Positions 12,101-17,728 of a stretch of 58,706 nucleotides of DNA are shown here, in pieces. This DNA is from a virus. The notes under the pieces were generated by a model. The model made no database searches and was not told the origin of the DNA. It saw nothing but the letters and a program-made list of their open reading frames with translations. The translations under genes were made by a program, and so were the position numbers. Positions within the stretch are counted from its first letter, which is position 1; each line of letters opens with the position of its first letter. Where the stretch lies: positions 1 through 58,706 of IMG/VR virus record IMGVR_UViG_3300047490_000254. One strand, 5' to 3'.

Positions 12101-13613
12101 CTAAGTTGCTGGCAGCTTGTTTGAGTTCTGATTCAGGGGTGACAGGAATAGGCTTGGGTTTTGGAGTATTTATAGTCCCAGTTTTCAAAAACTCACTAAC
12201 AACACCATAAGTATTCGGTAGTATAGTTTTTGTTGTTGACTTTACAGATTGTTTTGCAAAACTAACTATTTGAGAGCCAATTTTTCCGCCAAGAGACCCA
12301 GAGCCATCTCCCGTTCCCTCTAAAGAATTAAATACACCATTAACTGCATTTTGTATCTTTGCAGAGGAATTAGCAAGAATATTCTGAGATCCTTTCCGCA
12401 CTGCGCCGATAGTAGCACTTTTAACTCTTTGGGCTGTGTTTTCAAGTGATTGCTCAATTTCAGTCACAAATTGATTGTTAATTTCAGTCAAGAACTGACT
12501 AGCAGCAGATGGTTTTACTGGTGTTTGTGTCTCTACATAATCATCAACCATCCCTCTTAAAATTGCCTCTACTCGCTTTTGTTCGTTTTTAGGATCTGAT
12601 TGGGCTTTTTTACCTATACCAAAATAACGCAACAAGCCTTTGGCGGCAACCTGTCCAGTAGCTTCAAAATCTACATCAACATCATTGGCGACTTTGGGTG
12701 GATTATATGCTTTTTTTCTACTTCTTTTGGTGCTACCAACAGCATTAGAATTGCTTGTACCTTGATACCATGCAGCGCGGTGATCGTGCGCTACAACAAA
12801 AGCATCAATTCCATCTTTAAGAATAGCTTCTACTCGCTTCTGTTCATTTTTAGGATCTGATTGCGCTTTCTTACCTACACCAAAATAACGCAACATCATG
12901 TTACTAGTTATCCTAGTCATAGTTGGAATATCAACACCAACAGCATCCTCAATACCTCTATTAATCCCATCAGTAAAACCTTTACCAAGTCCTCCAAATA
13001 TCCCGTCCATAATAGCTCTACCTGGATTAACCACCATGTCTACTTTTTGGACTTTATTTGGCGATGAAGCTTCTTTAGCTGTTTGTTGTTGAGCCGTTAC
13101 TGAAGCTTGTTCTGACATTTCTTCTTTAACAGCATTTTTAACAGCATCAGCTAAACTTTTTTCTAGTTGCTTACTTAAATCAGATTCAACAGTAATAGTA
13201 ATAGTTCTACTAGAAAGCCCGCCTAATCTTTCTTCTAATTCATCAAGACTTTTGGTATCGGTATTAACTTTAATTGGATTGCTATCAAAATACTTATTAA
13301 CTTGTTTAAGGTGCTGTACTTTTAAATTTAAGTGTTCATTCAAATCAGTCAAGCTACTATCATCAACATTGACAACAATAGGATTATTATTAAAATACTT
13401 ATTAACTTCTTTAAGATGTTGTACTTTTAAATTTAAGTGCTTATTTAAATTGACTAAGCTATCATCGTCCACTCCGACATTAAGATTAATATTTTCAAAG
13501 CTTTTTTCTACCGACACAGCCGCTTCATAAGCCTTCTTCTTAGCCCGTTCCAAAGTCTTTTCTAGCTCAGAAGAATCAGCAGATAACTCTACAATTAATT
13601 CGCCTAAATTCAT
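1..13613 (-). CDS. Giant tail tape measure protein (3' end outside window)
   Basis: The frame starting at the ATG at 13613 (AGGAG eight bases upstream) stays open for 4537 codons and leaves the window. A tape-measure N-terminal-type domain (TIGR02675-like) lies at about residues 2860-3020, with the typical sequence KGKLSMEELRQQLGEKFPPA. Also visible are hydrophobic Gly/Ala-rich stretches (about 3420-3510), long coiled coils (about 3640-4140), a degenerate M23/LytM-like domain (about 4245-4362) and GKSGSGTN repeats at the end. Short modules are duplicated internally, for example YFG[VI]GKKAQSDPKNEQ twice, EGIGDKINKVKDLFG twice and RERGV-type units several times. The family sets tail length during assembly and is ejected into the cell envelope with the DNA. 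It is the last gene seen in the late operon. Identity is firm; the total length is unknown. Confidence 0.93.
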   Translation of the reverse strand, partial: MNLGELIVELSADSSELEKTLERAKKKAYEAAVSVEKSFENINLNVGVDDDSLVNLNKHLNLKVQHLKEVNKYFNNNPIVVNVDDSSLTDLNEHLNLKVQHLKQVNKYFDSNPIKVNTDTKSLDELEERLGGLSSRTITITVESDLSKQLEKSLADAVKNAVKEEMSEQASVTAQQQTAKEASSPNKVQKVDMVVNPGRAIMDGIFGGLGKGFTDGINRGIEDAVGVDIPTMTRITSNMMLRYFGVGKKAQSDPKNEQKRVEAILKDGIDAFVVAHDHRAAWYQGTSNSNAVGSTKRSRKKAYNPPKVANDVDVDFEATGQVAAKGLLRYFGIGKKAQSDPKNEQKRVEAILRGMVDDYVETQTPVKPSAASQFLTEINNQFVTEIEQSLENTAQRVKSATIGAVRKGSQNILANSSAKIQNAVNGVFNSLEGTGDGSGSLGGKIGSQIVSFAKQSVKSTTKTILPNTYGVVSEFLKTGTINTPKPKPIPVTPESELKQAASNLESATKGLNEYIANVSTVSTDSGLSQAAISLENAAQSLNNAVNTLNNSISAINLIAAPVVTQAIQSPVEQPLNIPVNIPRKSKKPQPELELVPIETTASQVPQQLKQHFETIKTNTLKNIDLSKQYVEATARENGEELVPLEIGKSKKSDEIKVQKEISLENVKASFKAINNYFSEEYKKLKIEVDQTKKTGTPAEIKATKEKLKKFILTSNSAIKDIDNIVKQAEDAGFDKKINSDLSKVHAGGKSPVSANAKRANEAIGKLNTEEKSIFDKQLAYYAPLAQQLGIDIDAGLAKGVKHGSDGVSDTARQMLDDLIETVEAKMKIQSPSLVMFEIGMMIASGLFLGMQKGNSKVAVGARQLVSTVKDAVGSAKEILEPALAVGGLIPGMSTAATYGSVGLAASDSGLKMLDKVGERHAANPEQTLFQSAFESGKDFVAELRADKTLTKPREAFDHFINLSKAGAATFGVSSFTAFDAAQSGMTALLRSGAIGKAVAQSHGETKTRLAKDPSLDYMAAYKAVLTEKLKDLKLTKPEIIKAIGSALKVVPTGFGTAANSVTETAGTVFADGIDALTIPRDLYRNIVTKAAKGATHQQAIAESITDLGAPTQVADAIGSFGDKHSVSLNAFARMSGNVVENINRSLINTVAASSKVVSASTNAVSNQVKKNMGHLPSQQPISKSDSRNVSSAAIASDNTSSKPFTSIGGNIMKGLGKGMADSIGSVTKVMDNAGNSIQSRIKQNMGISSPSKVMIALGLMIASGLAIGIKKGVIDVSSATDELTDMVINKMKSLQSLPSQNIEAFQEATLNASSPNSELTQKVYDESKGISKPTAFGSMIGTIMMGLANSGLTPKNIETPLRHLGAFYQGTAQVHKLNSALAREAEIATIFNMMQAAEKEGYLPDGGFVNMVKHENLPTLAHTLGGFNYTQTKDGGLQINDVYDWHNSEETDKNTPFSLPNNFGKKIYSMLDKNQWLVNLLGLESTDFGGSKAYSKYDTNTGRELFSFLNKEKHDFQLGHSVHSSVIGGSPYIQTHNLNKDEFDNLIDLATNPYLKSKSIKGNPNLKSFLEHPEISKYIKATQSSDEGGIKSLVSAVKKDFGEGSKFKKVFDNIFDPVSSQLNKQYEEYYQQLDQQEKSGDYKNRLVAEDIYDKLENPNNDMTKESVLSLISAHRMAGVRGDSDMQSRLHNILLNQFKANNPSIEGIGDKINKVKDLFGSEGIGDKINKVKDLFGSGFNFKEIGGNLISSFAQGFMSANGGVLGIVTKFAKGILSAVKKVFRIASPSGEGIDTGENYASSHAIGINNQAQTAVNAARNMAEDIRNAIADPYPNAQILSSKNFVLNPNAQIISSQKFTPKPDAQILFSRNFAPNLNAQIVSSQKFTPKPDAQLILPVVQGLSPAIRSTHSLEQNSISALIAANKQIQAIIAGNKVTVSSRFAPIPDPWTTPPLPTQAVKQLSKQMTGQYRPIPDFWLTSSRSTQAFKQAGKLPTGQIPITLSSTVPSFIPQPAGTATPKYVLPPQILGTTVPAYTVPVNPTPNTSSAPSISNNPNLNPVRPLPPTLLNQYLNLGTDLVTNIFNAVSTSIRQSTLSGYASLGQVMRNAVNAALFSLADTLKQPLHQALLSQTRSILPWFLKFIPRSFQLLPKLSFAIPFVGGMVLRFGNSIVKNLLENNILKEGGFLTNLLSSITRVDLSALSGTKTAGVTGFLKNIVSPVPLLVGSQFNPLLTLGISSASPFYDAFSGILGLDKSVKPNPKKQAPTIEKVLQDQTKINREKALLRDVKETGTSASVNAGVGQNLAAYPDAQRTKTEELLKRAVESGKAIPKLDELTRKALRERGVSSFVRNRMDSAELLTERENILKNPLNATSKERDFLLYTADMKKANAATLKEQEKRIISILKERGKSDQDIENIRNSGAYALLNVGDDLIKNLPTITKQPTATQTVQPRTSSASIASKELVENLGNTLLNSVLNNLDIPVIPKSVIQGMIGKKLRERSATIADAINAFGVEKSKAEQLLEKTVQSGRTDLGKRADGLTKQILRERGVTESVRNAMTPEQLAASREKITKSPIDLTARERKLLKFMGDFESHAATMGNDVATRKRDAMVMSVLQERGMSRAERKQIQQSQGGQGLSSFADNLRDNPRTGGFMGRLTEAYASNDQDAMKELVKQGLRKTGMSAKQVNNIDPKLLDTATAGLMTTLSGLQAKFREKGFDMGKALAKGLKDSMVNLANAKDDLEYNAKKVMGQANFGDSVGLIFRRMFRGTVATQGQFAEMYNQMGSGVKNLIFKDPKEGDEIFPNILQFVGSITTTLAPITTMIGAITPLLLPLAPIITGIGMAVNMVAPHVAKLIDGIQRVEVLQRRFKFLGGSKEGGKAEFNYAKDIATKLNVPSEVAANSYSQLAIAAKDSKMEGQGVKELFEGITSSLSALGINGQDASLVFMAYTQILAKGKLSMEELRQQLGEKFPPAMATFAKAMGVTIPEMNELVASGGILSQDILPKVAKVLKEDYGSAAADQAGGLVVALNRLGNVGFEITTIFTDKIGGTLAFFVNTFANILGVLSGALKEMIPLVQSFMIGFAATISIGLTIILSKFGPLRVAIGSLQSFLLATFSAITTNMMPMVVGIVSDVADGWLGAERNLLDNMFQGINNMIVTVFSTIDTAMRSMSDNKVSFSSLFGGLIQGAEQAGSIIDWLKGVFAGFFKILPSGIVEILAIVFMLEQGTGLMVMALWPAITKLWGGITGIFGATAKAFYGVMGTIKSVIELMMTSSAVASNATNNVAASGVRSTAIVQGALGFLSKALLHFGLAYAVLMFSKGDFSDPLRESINKSTADINKHLNQVRLNIGQTTEAFNKATKSVEKLGNTITDALPAKGVQLDIRSLWGGGDYKWDDAVRDTNAKYRPGSTGAIAGPSAMDVLGPVALGLGGAAVAYVTGAKIFATAITTAETTIAAIKAAQLAKAAISIPLMGRIAMAIAPMLASPIAPIALAVIGFAAAIGLATVALDAFAPKITEAQLNNTEEKGGLPEEIKQIINAKEVGERLDSASLQVIKLYKDQQLSNQRLKEFMASIGLDGKTPYSFVARPVVPMTQEQKEQFESETPVRNITKRIEDTKASLQGLENVGTTETEKSKARSKEGYKTVQEELTQLEKDKLLMQISFMANYDNKPRMNAIDKQIKDKEKEIADSYKDSRNFDYTYTTDGFGGASIGRNIKADELTKELEKLQKEKAVLQTNINASAKRRVNYDAIKKIDVDIEKTAAEFVEASNQLAVSPNDKLRNKAGLAKERIAQLQKRRQKLVDEFGDPTPAIKQMLEVTKREIEKTLSDSSILPQQRTVTVKELRKTQETLEKSLAEAEKFSIAPIADTMYTQAVAALKDNEVKSNVDISKNKIVSNQSQAKLYGTTLTSQQIAPGLSDRQIADLTFQQKVLERSLKIKEDSLKKLQIAAAGSPTNLSQIQEEITKLQQEIAKDKEQVSQNTLEIIKAQREARQALIDQTKQVAEYYRTSLRESQAATIEFDKATNNIKSQQFAIKLKQALVGAGNNIFTNFIDSVIGLFQQLTEIENLRLDRQKQKLDYENNIQDILIKVTEMQRSLPGKIVPFSLDQIRNFDKQLGTVNKSVSSINKEINNVANGIGVSAVNSTINLNKALQDLLKTLQDINKNPLNPAMQPFNNPSNPATQVPVNGSGDPNAILSIPQASLPTSTPVANATKEMLVAGLMSDMGMGYTPYSQVTKPKPKLPDNAFLSPIVGKSLSNIINTKYRHEDSFGKTGGIRFNQNIGVGKNTNIQSSVTGMATLIGNTLEIIKQTKGGTIKLIYEGLNIPSVKKNLKLNDGGSVNINAGQLIGNLAGNNFKFRTEINSSNMDPLKVVRDIEYKRLNAFQRVARFFDQPNEAVTNLGLLPEPKPVATSSTPSTPPVNRAINWVKGFIRENTPEPVKRVILNTKNFVNNVNVPKIDYADPRSGGLYGGVTGIIEFLLPGTGKKPTPTNSGKSGSGTNSGKSGSGTNPGKSGSGTNSGKSGSGTNPGKSGS

Positions 13614-13637
13614 AATATTAACTCCTATAAAGAAAAA

Positions 13638-13668
13638 GATTACAGATTAAGAATATTAATCTGTAATC
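13638..13668 (-). terminator. Terminator-like hairpin between tail chaperone and tape measure genes
   Basis: Perfect 13-bp arms GATTACAGATTAA and TTAATCTGTAATC enclose five bases. On the minus strand the hairpin is followed by TTTTTCTTT and then by the tape measure RBS. It overlaps the stop codon of the frameshifted chaperone. It looks like an intrinsic terminator or attenuator that would lower tape measure transcription relative to upstream genes. Confidence 0.7.
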
Positions 13669-14065
13669 AAGAAAGTAGCAGATTCAAAGCTGATAAAACC
13701 GGAGGGGGCAACCGATTGTTCTTGATAATATCCTTAACAATGTTTTCCGTTGCTTGGCTAATCTTGCGGGTATCACCTCTAATATCGTCAGGAAAGGGTA
13801 GCAAATCAATAAAGTCCATATTGGGGTCATTTTCTTTTTTGAACCCGTTAAACAGTCCCGTCCAACCGATCGCATGAACCCGTCCCTCAACATTAGCCTG
13901 TTCCCTCCGGTGTTGTTCAAGTGCCTCAATGCACTCAAATACTACGTGAATGGGTTGATCTAAGAAACTATCCCAGTCTCTAAATCTGGGGTCAGAAACT
14001 CGGTAGGACTGGATTCGCCAGTAGATACTTCCCCAGTCAACTGAGGAACTGGTAGCTGCTCCCCC
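13667..14065 (-). CDS. Tail assembly chaperone, -1 frameshift extension (GT-type)
   Basis: This frame opens right after a TGA at 14068-14066 and runs 132 codons to TGA 13669-13667. Its first ATG lies far downstream and it has no ATG, GTG or TTG near its beginning, so independent initiation is unlikely. The product reads like a real protein: DWGSIYWRIQSYRVSDPRF, then Trp- and Phe-containing helical sequence. It overlaps the 3' end of the upstream chaperone frame in the -1 register, as lambda G and GT do. Slipping at the G-run 14065-14061 would give a fusion of about 385 residues. The family bridges the tape measure protein and tail tube subunits during assembly. The role is known from the family; the site is inferred. 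Confidence 0.8.
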   Translation of the reverse strand, partial: GGAATSSSVDWGSIYWRIQSYRVSDPRFRDWDSFLDQPIHVVFECIEALEQHRREQANVEGRVHAIGWTGLFNGFKKENDPNMDFIDLLPFPDDIRGDTRKISQATENIVKDIIKNNRLPPPVLSALNLLLS

Positions 14066-14823
14066 TCAGTCACAGGTGCAGGTGCTGATTCTGGTTCTAC
14101 TTTCCACCGACTACGCTCGTTCTCATAGAATTTGTAAATAGCAGATACAAATTCATCACTACAGTCTTTAGTGTCTTCTTCTGACCACTCATCCGTACCA
14201 ACTACGTAAGACTTAGTTGAGTTGTTGTATAAGAAACCAACGGTCATGGGTAGATTTTCAGATACAGGTTGAATCCTGATAATTGAATCTGTATCTGAAG
14301 GTTGATAGTTGCCCAACACAGTGACTAAACAATCGCCGAAGCGAATTATTTGTCCATCCTGTAATGGAAAGTGGGTTGAAGCAACGGAAATACTTGTGGA
14401 ATTAAAAGGTACTGATGATGTAAGTTCCACTGGGAAAGCTACCCGTTTTTTAATGAATAGAGTAGCCACAGCAATAGACACAGAAGCATTGTAAATGGAA
14501 CTCAAAGCTTCTAATTCAGTGAAGTCTTCAATGTAGTCGTAGATAACATCAGAATTATCAACTTCAGTTGCACCATCAGCAGACCGAGTAGGAGAAAGTA
14601 ATTCTTGGGCTTCTGCAATTGTGACACCACGATCAACAGAAATCTTTTTAACCAGCTTAGACGCAATAATGGCTGCTTTTTGACGTTTAGCATCAATGCT
14701 ATCAATATCTCTAGCTTCACCAACACTCAAAGAACCGCGTTTTTCTAAATAGATAATCCCAGTAGACTCATTACCCACAGGGATAACTTCATACTTGGCT
14801 TTTTTGTTAATTATTGGGCGCAT
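13960..14823 (-). CDS. Tail assembly chaperone (G-type), unshifted product
   Basis: A 287-residue soluble protein located between the tail tube protein and the tape measure protein, the conserved place for the tail assembly chaperone. The N-terminal two thirds are mixed alpha/beta (sequence such as VGEARDIDSIDAKRQ). The last 40 residues are Pro/Glu/Thr-rich and lie in the overlap with the -1 frame, which suggests a weakly constrained tail of the short product. The start overlaps the end of the upstream 79-residue gene. Longer than lambda gpG; assigned from position and the frameshift arrangement rather than a strong motif. Confidence 0.72.
   Translation of the reverse strand: MRPIINKKAKYEVIPVGNESTGIIYLEKRGSLSVGEARDIDSIDAKRQKAAIIASKLVKKISVDRGVTIAEAQELLSPTRSADGATEVDNSDVIYDYIEDFTELEALSSIYNASVSIAVATLFIKKRVAFPVELTSSVPFNSTSISVASTHFPLQDGQIIRFGDCLVTVLGNYQPSDTDSIIRIQPVSENLPMTVGFLYNNSTKSYVVGTDEWSEEDTKDCSDEFVSAIYKFYENERSRWKVEPESAPAPVTEGEQLPVPQLTGEVSTGESSPTEFLTPDLETGIVS
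14061..14070 (-). promoter_or_regulatory. Candidate -1 ribosomal slippery site
   Basis: The minus strand reads ACT GAG GGG GAG in the chaperone frame, giving a run of five G at 14065-14061. The -1 frame becomes open exactly at this run. GGG re-pairs perfectly after a one-base backward slip. It is the first run in the overlap that permits slippage and lies upstream of the conserved-looking -1 sequence. It is not the classic lambda GGGAAAG heptamer, so the exact codon is inferred. Confidence 0.55.
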
Positions 14824-15050
14824 AATTCAATCTCTAAATTGTCTTGGGAATCTGCCAAAAGTTGATAAGTTGCTACCTGTTTAACGGAATCAGGAATCTT
14901 GACTTGGTAAGAGGAGTAGCGATCAGAAACGGTAATTTGCCCTGACAATCCTCCTCTAAAAACTGCCGCACCGCATAGCAACCTATCTTCATCAATGCGG
15001 CAGTTAATGAGGACAGCTAATAACCCAGTGCTATCCTTGAGAATTTTCAT
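14811..15050 (-). CDS. Small tail-region protein, unknown
   Basis: 79 residues, acidic C-terminus, beta-rich look (GGLSGQITVSDRYSSYQV). The ATG overlaps the stop of the tail tube gene (TAATG), and its own end overlaps the chaperone start, so translation is probably coupled. Position between tail tube and chaperone suggests a tail accessory protein. No family recognised. Confidence 0.7.
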   Translation of the reverse strand: MKILKDSTGLLAVLINCRIDEDRLLCGAAVFRGGLSGQITVSDRYSSYQVKIPDSVKQVATYQLLADSQDNLEIELCAQ

Positions 15051-15808
15051 TACAAGTTATAAACAGGGAATCCGGTACTAGAACCACCAGAAGCATAATA
15101 AGCAGGAGTCCAGGATATTTCATCTTGAAACTCTAACGTGAAAGTATATTTCAAGACTTCCATCTGTGTTGCTGGCATAGTCAAAGCCGTTACTTTAGAT
15201 GCACCTTCCAGTCTTGCGCCGTTGGGATAAGTAGCGATCGCGTACAATTCCCTGTTCATAAATACAGGGTCAAAAAAGGTACGTTTAATAAATTGTTCTA
15301 AAGCAATATCACCAACGTATTCAATGCCTTCCACAGTAAGTTCTCTTTTGGTGCGGACAATAGCAGAACTAGTACCACTACCAGACTGAGCGTGAGTAGT
15401 GTCTACTACAGTGGGACTAAGTTGAGGACCAAGGTTGGTAATCCCTAGTACAGGAAACATATCCTGAACTAATCTAGCGGTAGAGTTGGCCGGAATAGCA
15501 TCCAAAAGAGGTGCGACCGTTAAAGACACTGCGGTAGTACCAGCTAAAGTAGCATTAGACAATACTAGTATTTGATGGCGGATTAAAGGATTAGTAGGTG
15601 CAACAAAAGACAAAGAAGTACCAGCGGCAATAGTATAAGTGACACCAGTAGTAGCACTAACACTAATATTAGTAGCACCCTCTAAAGCACCAGCAGTACA
15701 AGTTAAAGTAGTGGTAGTAACTGCACGGGTGTTTTCTGGTAACATTTTAACATCAAGAGCAAAGTTTTGAAGAATTACGGTTTGGACTGGACGATTAGCT
15801 AAAGCCAT
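15050..15808 (-). CDS. Major tail tube protein (probable)
   Basis: 252 residues. It lies upstream of the tail chaperone and tape measure genes, where siphoviruses encode the tail tube subunit. The central part (about 35-115) is Thr/Ala/Val-rich and resembles an inserted Ig-like or adhesion-type beta domain. The C-terminal part (VLKYTFTLEFQDEISWTPAY) fits a tube-type beta-barrel. The start has a clear AGGAG at 15818. Tube identity is inferred from position and size. Confidence 0.65.
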   Translation of the reverse strand: MALANRPVQTVILQNFALDVKMLPENTRAVTTTTLTCTAGALEGATNISVSATTGVTYTIAAGTSLSFVAPTNPLIRHQILVLSNATLAGTTAVSLTVAPLLDAIPANSTARLVQDMFPVLGITNLGPQLSPTVVDTTHAQSGSGTSSAIVRTKRELTVEGIEYVGDIALEQFIKRTFFDPVFMNRELYAIATYPNGARLEGASKVTALTMPATQMEVLKYTFTLEFQDEISWTPAYYASGGSSTGFPVYNL

Positions 15809-15849
15809 TTATAAACTCCTAAGCAATTACAAAAATAAATGTAAAACAA

Positions 15850-16461
15850 TTAAGCACTACGAGATACACGAATAGCGTTATAGAAAGCATCAAGATCAAT
15901 ACTGGGTAAATTACCTGATGAATCAGTGAGGTTAATTGATGAAGCAGCATTAGCAACTGTGCCGGCTGTGCCACCAAGAGTACCATCGTAAAAATAGATA
16001 GTAGGGCGAATAGTGATTACAGAACCAGATTTTGTGTACAACAATCTAACTCCCCACACAGTAGGAGAAATTGCGGGTGGTGCAAGCTGTATTGTAGAGC
16101 TATTGGCGGTTGTACTACTTACAGTTGCGTTCACGCTAATAGTGATAGAAGTAGTGCTATTGATAGTCAGCACAGTGTTAGCAGCAATAGTACCACCGCC
16201 AGCCGTTACTGTAACCACATCACCAACACGCACATTAGCAAACCCGTTAGCAGTGGTAGTAGTAATAGTTGCACTACCGTTGGTAATATTGCAGTTGGCG
16301 ACAGTGAAAGTGCTAGGGGTAATAGAAGCATGGGTAAAAGGAAAAAACTGAGATTCTTCAGATCCAGTGTCCACTTCAACTACAGAACCTGCGGTAATTG
16401 ACGCATTAGTGGCATTTGTGGGAACAGATTTTGGTCTGGCAAAGTCTAAAACTACTGGCAT
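15850..16461 (-). CDS. Beta-rich virion protein, possibly tail or neck
   Basis: 203 residues with strong Thr/Ser/Val content and a repeated short-strand pattern (TNGSATITTTTANG, TVTAGGGTIAANTVLT) like phage Ig-like surface modules embedded in a larger fold. The ends (VLDFARPKSV and IDLDAFYNAIRVSRSA) look non-repetitive. It sits between the tail completion gene and the tail tube gene. No SD is evident at the ATG. The exact role is unknown; a second tube-like or decoration protein is possible. Confidence 0.6.
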   Translation of the reverse strand: MPVVLDFARPKSVPTNATNASITAGSVVEVDTGSEESQFFPFTHASITPSTFTVANCNITNGSATITTTTANGFANVRVGDVVTVTAGGGTIAANTVLTINSTTSITISVNATVSSTTANSSTIQLAPPAISPTVWGVRLLYTKSGSVITIRPTIYFYDGTLGGTAGTVANAASSINLTDSSGNLPSIDLDAFYNAIRVSRSA

Positions 16462-16488
16462 AATTTTTAAGTGATTGTTATGTGACTG

Positions 16489-16543
16489 TTATGTGACTAT
16501 AAAGTCAAAAATGACAACTTTGCTTTGTTTTGGTAAGTCAGAA
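16489..16543 (-). pseudogene. Duplicated 3' fragment of the downstream-listed tail completion gene
   Basis: A 55-bp stretch duplicates, with substitutions, the last 55 bp of the neighbouring gene (16553-16607), including its stop codon. Translated in the same register it gives SDLPKQSKVVIFDFIVT, against SDILEQSRIVIFDPIVT at the real C-terminus. A further partial TTATGTGACT lies at about 16478. It has no start and is too short to be a gene: a relic of a tandem duplication or an imprecise recombination event. Confidence 0.8.
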
Positions 16544-16552
16544 TAGTCACCG

Positions 16553-16921
16553 TTATGTGACTATAGGGTCAAAAATGACAATCCTGCTTTGTTCTAGTAT
16601 ATCAGAAGTAGCAGGAATGTGTGTATACCTTAAAACAGGTAAACGTCTCTCTATCTTAGCGATCGCCGTTGGTAAATTAGAATTTTTTACCCAATTACGC
16701 AGTAGAATTTCCCATTGTTGAGGCTTATATCTTGACCCAGCGCTGGTAGCTTTAGCCGCAACATTAGGGGTTTCCTTAATCAAACATTCAAGCCCGTTAC
16801 TTGCAGATGGTGGTTGAGATGAACTACCGTATACCCAGATTGAAGGCAACCCATTAGTATAAGTACCCAACTCAGTAGCTAGTAACGTTGCCAGAATTTT
16901 TCTGAGGTCAATTGCCTTCAT
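16553..16921 (-). CDS. Tail completion/terminator-like protein
   Basis: 122 residues, order in operon: after the HK97-gp10-like neck protein and before the tail proteins, where the tail terminator (lambda gpU-like) is usual. The sequence WEILLRNW and TAIAKIERRLP fits the mixed alpha/beta fold of that group. The start overlaps the end of the previous gene by 14 bp. Its 3' end is duplicated in the adjacent intergenic space. The call is positional. Confidence 0.55.
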   Translation of the reverse strand: MKAIDLRKILATLLATELGTYTNGLPSIWVYGSSSQPPSASNGLECLIKETPNVAAKATSAGSRYKPQQWEILLRNWVKNSNLPTAIAKIERRLPVLRYTHIPATSDILEQSRIVIFDPIVT

Positions 16922-17303
16922 ATTGCACCTCGTAAGAGTTTTTCAGTTCCCCAGTGTCCACAATGTCACGGGGTGAACCAACTACATCCCCACTCTTACG
17001 GACGGTGGTGCGTGGCCATTGCCAACGGACATCCTCAAGATTTGCCTGACAAGCTTCACCAAATCCTTCAGACATAGCCATAAAAGCCTGTTTGAAGTTC
17101 TCACTTTGGTTAAACCCGTCGGCATATTCACCCAAAAAATCATACTCATCAATAGCAGTGCCAACCCAAGGACGGGCTGGGTTTTCAGAGCCATTAGAGA
17201 AAGTCGCACCTTCATGGACAATCACTGCATGAGGGGCAGTCCATGCGTGGGTAGCAGTGAGTTTTCGGGGAATTTTAATACTTTTCCAATTAGCTACAAC
17301 CAT
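16908..17303 (-). CDS. Neck protein, HK97 gp10-like
   Basis: 131 residues. It contains PARPWVGTAIDEYDF, like the arginine-proline-hydrophobic signature of HK97-gp10 family head-tail joining proteins, and DIVDTGELKNSYEV near the end, like the D-TG-L-S motif of the same group. A weak SD (AGTAGGG) precedes the ATG. It lies in the connector region between capsid and tail genes. Family assignment is moderate. Confidence 0.6.
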   Translation of the reverse strand: MVVANWKSIKIPRKLTATHAWTAPHAVIVHEGATFSNGSENPARPWVGTAIDEYDFLGEYADGFNQSENFKQAFMAMSEGFGEACQANLEDVRWQWPRTTVRKSGDVVGSPRDIVDTGELKNSYEVQYEGN

Positions 17304-17305
17304 AA

Positions 17306-17728
17306 TTATACCCTACTTGTTATAGTTAAACGACCCTCAATGTATCTTTTTCTTACTTCTAAATAAGTTGCAATTCGGTTTTGAGGTACAGGAATAAATT
17401 GCCATTGTCCTGTAACTATACTACCACTTGAATCAGTAAGTACAGCATCAGCAATTAATTGATAATCAAAAATCAAATTACTCCAATTACCAATCATTCT
17501 TCCCTTCAAATAGATAATATTTCTACCCATTTGAGCATCTTCAAACAAAGGCTTAAAATCCTTCTTAGCAGATACAGAAGCTTGAACAATCACAGTAGAA
17601 ACTGTTTCAATCCTATTCCCCACAGCATCCTCAACAAAATGACCATTACCCATTTGAAAGGTTAATGTTAAGTTAGAATTAAAGGGTTCTAAATATCCAA
17701 TTGTTTGGTTTACATAAGAGGAAATCAT
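17306..17728 (-). CDS. Putative head closure/neck protein
   Basis: 140 residues from the ATG at 17728 (MISSYVNQTIG). A TTG start at 17785 would overlap the opposite gene more. The ATG overlaps the ATG of the divergent adaptor gene by two bases. The sequence is beta-rich (GRNIIYLKGRMIGNW, GQWQFIPVPQNRIATYLEV) and ends two bases before the next ATG. Position suggests a head closure protein. No SD is visible, so the start is uncertain. Confidence 0.55.
   Translation of the reverse strand: MISSYVNQTIGYLEPFNSNLTLTFQMGNGHFVEDAVGNRIETVSTVIVQASVSAKKDFKPLFEDAQMGRNIIYLKGRMIGNWSNLIFDYQLIADAVLTDSSGSIVTGQWQFIPVPQNRIATYLEVRKRYIEGRLTITSRV

Noticed and set aside
13684-13938. An 84-residue minus-strand frame between the tail chaperone and tape measure genes
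   Set aside because: It overlaps the -1 extension of the chaperone in another frame, has no RBS and an ordinary out-of-frame composition; the extension reads as a real protein.
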